Assembly (NCBI RefSeq): GCF_021300615.1
Contig: NZ_JAJTMY010000001.1
Span: 480,300-544,299 of the forward strand
Origin: Helicobacter anatolicus
Lineage (GTDB): Bacteria; Campylobacterota; Campylobacteria; Campylobacterales; Helicobacteraceae
DNA: 64,000 bases
Reading direction: 5' to 3'
Each line of letters starts with the position of its first letter. Positions within the stretch are counted from its first letter, which is position 1. Under the pieces are notes generated by a model. The model did no database searches. It saw only the letters and a program-made list of their open reading frames with translations, and was not told where the DNA came from. Shown here piece after piece: positions 57,502 through 64,000 of the stretch. Made by a program: the position numbers and the translations under genes.

Positions 57502-57576
57502 TCCGGATTAGCTCAGCGGTAGAGTAGGCGGCTGTTAACCGCTTGGTCGTAGGTTCGAATCCTACATCCGGAGCCA
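57502..57576 (+). tRNA. tRNA-Asn (anticodon GUU)
   Basis: A 75-nt cloverleaf: acceptor TCCGGAT/ATCCGGA, D arm with GCTCAGCGGTAGAGT, anticodon loop CTGTTAA (GUU), T arm GTAGG-TTCGAAT-CCTAC, discriminator G and encoded CCA. A T run (CTCTTTTTT) follows and may terminate it. The region between it and hsdM is non-coding; tRNA 3' ends are common integration sites, but I see no integrase or duplicated tRNA end. Confidence 0.97.
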
Positions 57577-57921
57577 TTCTCTTTTTTAATCACAATAATC
57601 TCCATAAATTTTTGATTTTATCAAATGCTTATTTTTTTATTCGTTAAATTTATTAAGGTTTAAATATAAAGCTAGTATTTTTATCATTAAAATAAATAAA
57701 ATCACTGAAAAAGCATAAAGTTTGATTCTATAAATAGTATTTCTAATCTTTAGATAATAATTTTATCTTTGAGTTTTATGGATTTTTACTATAACCACTT
57801 ATTTTGGAAATAAATAACCACTTATATTAAATTTTTTTTATATTTTTGACATTATTTTTGATTAAATTTTAACTTATGATAAAATAAATTTTAAAAATTT
57901 TCACTCACTAAAAGGATATTT
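57577..57921. other. Non-coding region between tRNA-Asn and hsdM
   Basis: About 345 bases, very A/T-rich, with no gene. It holds the 12-mer repeat pair described separately and, near its end, a possible hsdM -10 (TATGAT, 57875-57880) and the hsdM ribosome site AAAGGA (57911-57916). The promoter is uncertain. Confidence 0.55.
57791..57825. repeat. Direct repeat pair ATAACCACTTAT
   Basis: The 12-mer ATAACCACTTAT occurs at 57791-57802 and 57814-57825, 23 bases apart, which is close to two helical turns and places both on the same DNA face. It lies about 120 bases before hsdM. It may be a regulator site for hsdM; no known factor is recognised. Confidence 0.55.
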
Positions 57922-59519
57922 ATGGCAAAAGAAAAAATTGCGGAAAATCAAATCAAATCAAATCAAATCAAATCAAATCAAATCAACAAAATGAACTTCA
58001 CAAAACAATTTGGAAAGTCGCAAATGAGCTTAGAGGTTCTGTAGATGGCTGGGATTTTAAGCAATATGTTTTGGGTATTATGTTCTATCGCTATATTTCT
58101 GAAAACCTAACACGCTATATTAATGAAGGAGAGCAAGAGAATAACAAAGATTTTGATTATACAACCCTAAGCGATGAGGAAGCAGAAATTGGAAGAGAAG
58201 AAACCATCAAAGAAAAAGGCTTTTTTATCCCTCCTAGTAAATTGTTTTGCAATGTAGTTAAAAATGCTTCTAAAGACCCTGATCTTAATACCACTCTTGA
58301 AAATATTTTTCAAGGAATAGAAAAATCAAGTCTTAAGACATCTTCAGAAAAAAATGTTAAAGGATTATTTGCTGACCTAGATGTCAATAGCTCAAAACTT
58401 GGTAACACCCTTAAAGCTAGAAATGAAAAATTAACCAAACTTCTTGAAGCAATCAATGAAATGGAGCTAGGCGAGTATCAAGAATCTGGAATTGATGTCT
58501 TTGGTGATGCTTATGAATACCTCATGGCAATGTATGCAAGCAGTGCAGGAAAAAGCGGGGGAGAGTTTTTTACCCCTCAAGAAGTTAGCGAACTTCTTGC
58601 AAAAATTGCCGTGCATAATCAAAAATCTGTCAATAAAGTTTATGACCCTTGCTGTGGAAGCGGCTCTTTGCTTTTGAAATTTGCCAAAATACTTGGAAAA
58701 GAAAATGTCAAAAAAGGTTTCTATGGACAAGAAATTAATCTCACCACCTACAACCTCTGTCGTATCAATATGTTCCTTCATGATATCAATTACAGCAAAT
58801 TTCATATCTCTCATGGAGATACCCTCCTAGATCCAAAGCATAGTGATGATGAGCCATTTGATGCTATCGTCTCAAATCCCCCCTACTCTACAAAATGGGA
58901 AGGAGATAACAACCCTTTGCTTATTAACGATCCACGATTTTCTCCAGCAGGAGTCTTAGCTCCAAAAGGTAATGCAGATCTAGCCTTTACCATGCACATG
59001 CTTTCTTGGCTTTCAAATAGCGGGACTTGTGCGATAGTTGAATTCCCAGGGGTGCTTTATCGAGGAGGTGCTGAGCGAAAAATCCGAGAATATCTAGTCA
59101 AAAATAACTTTGTAGATTGTGTGATTGGGCTACCTGCCAATCTTTTCTTTGGGACAAGCATTGCCACTTGTATTTTGGTGCTTAAAAAGAATAAAATAGA
59201 TGCCAATACCCTATTTATTGATGCAAGTGCGGAATTTATCAAAGCTGGAACAAAAAACAAGCTTACAGAAGAGAATATCCAAAAAATTTATCAAGCTTAT
59301 ATTGACAGAAAAGAAGAGCAATACTTCACCTCTCTTGCTTCCATAGAGCAGATAAAAAACAATGATTTCAATCTCTCAGTCAATCGCTATGTCAAGCAAG
59401 AGGACATAAGAGAAGATATTGATATAAAAGCCCTCAATGCAGAAATCAAAAACATAGTCAAAAAACAAGAAAGACTAAGAACTTCGCTTGATCAAATCAT
59501 CACAGAGCTTGAGGGGTAA
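57922..59519 (+). CDS. hsdM: Type IC restriction-modification methyltransferase HsdM, phase OFF
   Basis: The N6-adenine methylase subunit of an EcoR124I-like type I system. The full frame would start at ATG 57922 (AAAGGA at 57911-57916), but with eight AATCA units the start frame ends at a TAG after about 40 codons, and the rest of hsdM is one frame away. With 7 or 10 units it would encode about 530 residues, the usual size, starting MAKEKIAENQ and continuing NELHKTIWKVANELRGSVDGWDFKQYVLG. Seen in the long frame: SAM motif DPCCGSGS (from 58644) and catalytic NPPY (58875-58886). No start codon with a good ribosome site is in frame upstream of the repeat; an internal start would remove part of the N-terminal domain. 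Confidence 0.9.
57946..57985 (+). repeat. (AATCA)8 pentanucleotide repeat in hsdM
   Basis: Eight perfect tandem copies of AATCA begin 24 bases after the hsdM ATG. One unit changes the frame by two bases. With eight copies the ATG is out of frame with HsdM; seven or ten restore it. Slipped-strand mispairing here would switch the methylase on and off. Confidence 0.95.
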
Positions 59520-59522
59520 GTA

Positions 59523-60659
59523 ATGAATAAAATAGAACAACTGATAGCTAAACTATGCCCTAATGGTGTGGAGTTTAAGAGTTTGGGTGAGATATGTGAG
59601 AGTCAAAGCAAAGCAACACTAAAGATTTCCGACTTAGATAAAAATGGTCTTTATCCTGTCATCAATTCGGGAAGAGATTTTTATGGCTACTACAATGATT
59701 TTAACAACGAAGGAGAAACGATAACTTTTGCATCACGAGGAGAGTATGCTGGTTATGTAAAATATTTTCAGGGCAAATTCTTTGCTGGTGGATTGTGCTA
59801 CCCTTACAAAGTTTCACTTAAAAATAGACTTTTGACAAAATTTTTGTATTTTTACCTCAAGTCCAAAGAAGAAGAAATTATGGAAAATCTTGTTTCTCGA
59901 GGAAGTATCCCAGCACTTAATAAGGTGGATATTGAAGATTTTTGTATCCCTATCCCGCCTCTTGAGATTCAAGAGGAGATTGTCAAGATTCTTGACAATT
60001 TCTCAGAGCTAACAGCAGAGCTAACAGCAGAGCTAACAGCAAGAAAGAAACAATATGAATATTATCGCGATACACTCTTAGACTTCGGAGATGAGAATAA
60101 TCCAAAAGATGGGGTGGAGTTTAAGAGTTTGGGGAATGTCGCAACGATTTCTCGTGGTGAGAGAATTACAAAATCTATTTTATCAGATGAGTTTCATTAT
60201 CCTGTAATGAGTGGTGGTATTGGCCCTATGGGATATTGGAGAGATTATAATCGTGATAAAAATACAATCATCATTGCACAGTATGGAACAGCAGGATTTG
60301 TAAATTTTATGCAAGAAAAATTTTGGGCTAATGATATTTGCTATTCAGTTTCACCCAATAGAGACATGATAAATAAATTCCTTTATTATTTTCTTTTGTC
60401 AAAGCAAGCAGTTTTGTATGAGCTTTGTACTAATGCAATCCCTAAACATCTACCAAAAGAAAAATTATGTGACTTAAAAATCCCTATCCCGCCTCTTGAG
60501 ATTCAAGAGGAGATTGTCAAGATTCTTGACAATTTCTCAGAGCTAACAGCAGAGCTAACAGCAGAGCTAACAGCAGAGCTAACAGCAAGAAAGAAACAAT
60601 ATGAGTATTACAGAGATAAACTCTTAGATTTCAAAGAATTGGAGAGCAAAAATGTCTAA
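59523..60659 (+). CDS. hsdS: Type IC specificity subunit HsdS with duplicated ELTA linkers
   Basis: A 378-residue HsdS with two target-recognition domains (about 20-140 and 200-320). Each is preceded by GVEFKSLG and followed by the same helix region IPIPPLEIQEEIVKILDNFSEL, then ELTA repeats and ARKKQYEYYRD. The first linker has three ELTA units, the C-terminal one four. In EcoR124I and EcoR124I/3 the number of these TAEL units sets the spacer length of the split recognition site. It begins 3 bases after hsdM, overlaps hsdR by 8, and carries direct repeats that could exchange, lose or invert one domain. Confidence 0.94.
   Translation: MNKIEQLIAKLCPNGVEFKSLGEICESQSKATLKISDLDKNGLYPVINSGRDFYGYYNDFNNEGETITFASRGEYAGYVKYFQGKFFAGGLCYPYKVSLKNRLLTKFLYFYLKSKEEEIMENLVSRGSIPALNKVDIEDFCIPIPPLEIQEEIVKILDNFSELTAELTAELTARKKQYEYYRDTLLDFGDENNPKDGVEFKSLGNVATISRGERITKSILSDEFHYPVMSGGIGPMGYWRDYNRDKNTIIIAQYGTAGFVNFMQEKFWANDICYSVSPNRDMINKFLYYFLLSKQAVLYELCTNAIPKHLPKEKLCDLKIPIPPLEIQEEIVKILDNFSELTAELTAELTAELTARKKQYEYYRDKLLDFKELESKNV
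59568..60133 (+). repeat. Direct repeat before each recognition domain in hsdS
   Basis: The 20-mer GTGGAGTTTAAGAGTTTGGG is at 59568-59587 and again at 60114-60133, encoding GVEFKSLG at the start of each half. The coordinates span both copies and the first recognition domain between them. Confidence 0.85.
59946..60058 (+). repeat. hsdS long repeat, copy 1 (three ELTA units, two palindromes)
   Basis: A 113-base sequence, identical to copy 2 apart from one fewer 12-base unit (GAGCTAACAGCA three times at 60006-60041). It contains two perfect palindromes: CCTCTTGA-GAT-TCAAGAGG (59958-59976) and ATTGTCAAGA-T-TCTTGACAAT (59979-59999). Confidence 0.92.
60480..60604 (+). repeat. hsdS long repeat, copy 2 (four ELTA units, two palindromes)
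   Basis: A 125-base sequence, identical to copy 1 apart from an extra 12-base unit (GAGCTAACAGCA four times at 60540-60587). The same two palindromes are at 60492-60510 and 60513-60533. The copies are 534 bases apart. Confidence 0.92.
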
Positions 60660-63600
60660 AGAGCTTCACCCTATTGCACAAAGCAATAAAAGCACAGTTA
60701 TTGCAAAATATATAAAAGAGAAAAATAGAGAAAACTCTTATCAGAGTGAGAGACAGCTTGAAGAGGAATTTATTACACTCTTGCAAAAACAAGGCTATGA
60801 GTATGTAAAACTTGCTTCCCAAGAGGAGCTAAAAGAAAATCTCAAAAAACAGATTCAAAAACTCAATAACTATACTTTTACTCCTAAAGAGTGGGAAGAA
60901 GTTTATACTCAGTTTATTGCTGCAAAAAATGATAGATTTAAAGAAAAAACTAGAAAAATCCAAATAGATTGCACCTATTCTCTAAGATTAGAAAATGGAG
61001 AGATGAAAAATATCAAAATCCTTGATAAGCAAAATGTTTATAATAATATCTTGCAAGTTACCAATCAATACACAACTAAAGGCAGATATGAAAATCGCTA
61101 CGATGTCAGTGTGCTTGTCAATGGACTTCCTCTTGTGCATATTGAGCTAAAGAAACGAGGGGTGGCAATCAAAGAAGCATTCAATCAAATCAGGCGTTAT
61201 CAAAAAGATAGTTTTTGGGCTGAAGATGGATTATTTGAGTATATACAAATTTTTGTTATCAGCAATGGAGTGCATACAAAATACTACTCTAATACGACAA
61301 GAGAATCCCATCTTAGCAAAAGTAAAAAAGCCAATAGCTTTGAATTTACAAGCTATTGGGCAGATTCTACAAATGAGTTAATTTTGGATTTAATCGATTT
61401 TGCAAAGACTTTTTTTGCTAAACATACGCTTTTAAATATCCTTATTCGCTATTGTGTTTTTACAAGCGATGAAGACTTGCTTGTAATGCGACCTTATCAA
61501 ATTGCAGCAACTGAAAGAATTTTGGAGCAAATTAATATCATTCATAATAATAAAACCTATGGCAAGAATGCAAGTGGAGGCTATATCTGGCATACAACAG
61601 GAAGCGGAAAGACACTCACAAGCTTTAAGACTGCCACTCTTATAAAAGAGCTTGATTATATTAACAAAGTCCTTTTTGTCGTGGATAGAAAAGACTTGGA
61701 CTATCAAACAATGAAAGAATATGAAAAATTTGAGCAAGGCAGTGCAAATGCCACTACTACAACAAAAGTCTTGCAAAGACAACTTGAAAATCCTAGCTCA
61801 AAAATCATCATCACCACTATTCAAAAGCTTGATAAATTTATCAAAAACAACAAAGAACATAAAATCTTTGACGAAGAAATCGTAATGATTTTTGATGAGT
61901 GTCATCGAGGTCAGCTAGGAAAAATGCACGATGGGATTACAAAGGCTTTCAAAAAGCACTATCTCTTTGGTTTTACAGGAACTCCCATTTTTGCAGAGAA
62001 TTGCGATAAAAATATTCCTTTGGGGACAACAGAGCAAAAATTTGGTAAGAGTTTGCATAGATACACCATTATTAATGCAATTGCTGATAAAAATGTCTTG
62101 CCTTTTAAGGTAAGTTATCACAATACTTTAAAACCAAAAGAAAACATCGAAGACAAAGAAGTGTCAGCTATTGATATACAAAAAGCTTTACTTGATGATC
62201 GTAGGATTAAAGAGGTGGTAGAGTATATCTTGAAGAACTTTGCTCATATCACCAAGCATAATGAAAACTATACTTTTAATAAACTAGATAATATTGAAAG
62301 CGTTGCAAAAAATGCCAAAAAAGTAGAAGAAAAACGAAGTCAAACTTCACTTAAAGGATTTAACTCAATTTTAGCGTGCTCTGGGATTGATGCGGTTAAA
62401 AAATACTATCAAGCTTTTAAAGAGGCAGATCACAACCTAAAAATCGCAACAATTTATAGTTATAGTCCTAATGAAGATTTTGATGGACTTGAAGATGAAA
62501 ACAACGAGGGAGTTGAAGGACTAGATCAAAGCTCAAGAGATTTTTTAGAAGAAGCAATCAAAGATTATAATGCAATGTTTGAGACAACCTATGATACTTC
62601 AGATGCAAAATTTCAAAACTACTATAAAGACTTATCGCTAAGGGTAAAAAATAGAGAAATTGATATTTTGATTGTGGCAAATATGTTTCTTACAGGATTT
62701 GATGCCACGACTCTTAATACTCTTTGGGTAGATAAAAATCTTAAATACCATGGACTAATTCAAGCATTTTCAAGGACTAATCGAATCCTTAATAGTGTTA
62801 AGACTTTTGGAAATATCGTATGTTTTAGGGATTTGGAAGATGACCTTAATAAAGCTCTTGCACTCTTTGGAAATGAAAAAGCTGGGGGAATTGTATTGCT
62901 TAGAAAGTTTGAGGACTATTTTGATGGTTACACCGATGAAAATGGTAAATATTATGAGGGTTATAAAGCTTTGATTCAACAACTTTATAAGTTTCCTCTA
63001 GGAGAGAGAATTCTCTCTGAATCCAAACAAAAAGTTTTTGTCAAGCTTTTTGGAAAAATTCTAAAAATTAGAAATATTTTGGAATGCTTTGATGAGTTTA
63101 AAGATCGCCAAATCATTGAACCAAGGGATTTGCAAGATTATCAAGGAATGTATCTTGATCTCTATGGTGAGCTTAGAGGAGAAAAAAATGCAGAAAAAGA
63201 GGAAATTAATGATGATTTAGTCTTTGAAATTGAGCTTATTAAACAAGTAGAAATTAATATTGATTATATTTTGGCATTGATTGAAAAATATGCAAAATCT
63301 AGTAATGAAGAGAAACAAGGAATCAAAAAAGAGATTGAAACAAGTATTAATTCAAGTTTTGAAATGCGAAACAAAAAAGATCTTATTATGGCATTTGTGG
63401 AATGTATTAACAATCAAAGCGAAGATGTATTCAAAGATTTTGAAGAGTATATCGAGCAAAAGCGCAAAGAGGAGTTTGAGGCAATTATCAAAGATAATAA
63501 TCTTAAAAAGGATGAAGCCCGTGAATTTGTTAAAAGAGCTTTTAAGTATGGGGAAATGGAATTTAATGGCACTGAATTCCCCAAACTTTTGCCAAAAGGC

Positions 63601-63729
63601 ACTTCACTCTTTAGCAAAACTTCCAATTATGGGGAGACAAAAGAAAAAATATCAGCGATTTTACAGGGATTTTTTGAGAGATTTTATAGCATCTCTAGTT
63701 CAGAATTTAAAAGTGGTGAAAATCAATAA
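60652..63729 (+). CDS. hsdR: Type IC restriction subunit HsdR (DNA translocase/nuclease)
   Basis: A 1025-residue restriction and translocation subunit. Seen: N-terminal nuclease site D151-E165-K167 in YDVSVLVNGLPLVHIELKKRG (the same residue numbers as I recall for EcoR124I), helicase motif I HTTGSGKT with Lys about 320, motif II DECH about 415, motif III FTGTPIF, and the helicase domain 2 motif FLTGFDATTLNTLWVDKNLKYHGLIQAFSRTNR split over the middle, then a helical C-terminal domain. It is complete. It needs an M2S1 core, so it should be inactive when hsdM is off. It overlaps hsdS by 8 bases. Confidence 0.96.
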   Translation: MSKELHPIAQSNKSTVIAKYIKEKNRENSYQSERQLEEEFITLLQKQGYEYVKLASQEELKENLKKQIQKLNNYTFTPKEWEEVYTQFIAAKNDRFKEKTRKIQIDCTYSLRLENGEMKNIKILDKQNVYNNILQVTNQYTTKGRYENRYDVSVLVNGLPLVHIELKKRGVAIKEAFNQIRRYQKDSFWAEDGLFEYIQIFVISNGVHTKYYSNTTRESHLSKSKKANSFEFTSYWADSTNELILDLIDFAKTFFAKHTLLNILIRYCVFTSDEDLLVMRPYQIAATERILEQINIIHNNKTYGKNASGGYIWHTTGSGKTLTSFKTATLIKELDYINKVLFVVDRKDLDYQTMKEYEKFEQGSANATTTTKVLQRQLENPSSKIIITTIQKLDKFIKNNKEHKIFDEEIVMIFDECHRGQLGKMHDGITKAFKKHYLFGFTGTPIFAENCDKNIPLGTTEQKFGKSLHRYTIINAIADKNVLPFKVSYHNTLKPKENIEDKEVSAIDIQKALLDDRRIKEVVEYILKNFAHITKHNENYTFNKLDNIESVAKNAKKVEEKRSQTSLKGFNSILACSGIDAVKKYYQAFKEADHNLKIATIYSYSPNEDFDGLEDENNEGVEGLDQSSRDFLEEAIKDYNAMFETTYDTSDAKFQNYYKDLSLRVKNREIDILIVANMFLTGFDATTLNTLWVDKNLKYHGLIQAFSRTNRILNSVKTFGNIVCFRDLEDDLNKALALFGNEKAGGIVLLRKFEDYFDGYTDENGKYYEGYKALIQQLYKFPLGERILSESKQKVFVKLFGKILKIRNILECFDEFKDRQIIEPRDLQDYQGMYLDLYGELRGEKNAEKEEINDDLVFEIELIKQVEINIDYILALIEKYAKSSNEEKQGIKKEIETSINSSFEMRNKKDLIMAFVECINNQSEDVFKDFEEYIEQKRKEEFEAIIKDNNLKKDEAREFVKRAFKYGEMEFNGTEFPKLLPKGTSLFSKTSNYGETKEKISAILQGFFERFYSISSSEFKSGENQ

Positions 63730-63776
63730 ACTTTCACTACTAAAATAAAATCTAATAAATCCTAAAACTTAAAAAT

Positions 63777-63809
63777 AAAATAGAATTACTTTTATTAGAA
63801 TTCTATTTT
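63777..63809 (+). terminator. Hairpin after hsdR
   Basis: AAAATAGAATT (63777-63787) and AATTCTATTTT (63799-63809) form a perfect 11-bp A/T-rich stem with an 11-base loop, 48 bases after the hsdR stop. No gene is seen in the remaining 190 bases. Confidence 0.5.
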
Positions 63810-64000
63810 CATGCCAAAATTATTTTATTTTTTATTTGTATTTTTTATATTTATTAAAGTTATTTTGTTTGAAATCTTACAATCTCATTTAGTTTTATAG
63901 TATTTGATTTTAAATCCAGTTTTGTTTGGTGTTGATTTTAATTTGAGTTTTTAAATCTAATCTTTTAATTTTAGTTTATTTATTTAGTTTTTATAGTTGT

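Noticed and set aside
63281..63748. A 155-codon Lys-rich frame overlapping the hsdR end in another frame
   Set aside because: It is an out-of-frame reading of the hsdR 3' end; the HsdR frame is intact and matches its family.
57577..64000. hsdMSR as part of an integrated element next to tRNA-Asn
   Set aside because: No integrase, transposase, att repeat or shifted base composition is visible in the window, so acquisition cannot be claimed from this sequence alone.
1..64000. CRISPR array or insertion sequence
   Set aside because: No regularly spaced repeat array, transposase gene or terminal inverted repeat pair was found on reading both strands.

Overview
The window is a low-GC, tightly packed bacterial chromosome segment that reads as a Helicobacter-type epsilonproteobacterium. 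The evidence is local gene order shared with Helicobacter pylori: rqcH-recN-nadK; glyA-lysS-cvpA-lnt-ABC ATPase; dus-OMP; queC/cca; hrcA-grpE-dnaK; nifU-like-hypothetical-murE; alaS-maf; ccoS-fqrB. An epsilon-type periplasmic nitrate reductase operon (napAGHBFLD), a PurL and a selenocysteine tRNA argue for an enterohepatic-type or related Helicobacter rather than H. pylori itself. The species cannot be named from the sequence.

Layout. 1-17.5 kb: end of carA, ribosome rescue and DNA repair (rqcH, recN), nadK, a TauE/SafE permease, a SPOR protein, one-carbon and translation genes (glyA, lysS), lipoprotein maturation (lnt and a LolD-like ATPase), two small outer-membrane proteins, tRNA modification and maturation (dus, queC, cca), and ahpC behind a Fur-like operator. 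17.7-26 kb: metK, a ferredoxin, and the nap operon on the minus strand, with almost every junction a 4-nt overlap. 26-29.8 kb: hrcA-grpE-dnaK with a CIRCE-like operator and a clear terminator, then an intergenic G11 tract. 30-45 kb: hydrogenase maturation (hypE, hypF), murE, alaS-maf-ccoS-fqrB, tRNA-Sec, aguA, tsaD, ppsA. 45.6-49.4 kb: purL, an LpxR-like lipid A deacylase and a small exported protein.

49.5-57.4 kb is a one-directional surface-sugar operon. It has two glycosyltransferases, a CgtA-like glycosyltransferase broken by a frameshift at a short G tract, and five genes that together can make UDP-ManNAc3NAcA from UDP-GlcNAc (orthologues of WbpI, B, D, E, A). It ends at a tRNA-Asn with a consensus sigma-70 promoter.

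57.9-63.7 kb is a type IC (EcoR124I-like) restriction-modification system, hsdM-hsdS-hsdR, and is the most striking part of the window. hsdM begins with eight AATCA pentamers that put its start codon out of frame (phase OFF here; 7 or 10 units would be ON). hsdS carries two specificity domains flanked by long identical repeats. Those repeats contain different numbers of the 12-bp ELTA ('TAEL') unit (3 and 4) and perfect palindromes. This looks like a two-layer switch: on/off through hsdM and specificity change through hsdS. The window also contains the G11 tract and the broken CgtA-like gene, so three candidate contingency sites lie within 35 kb.
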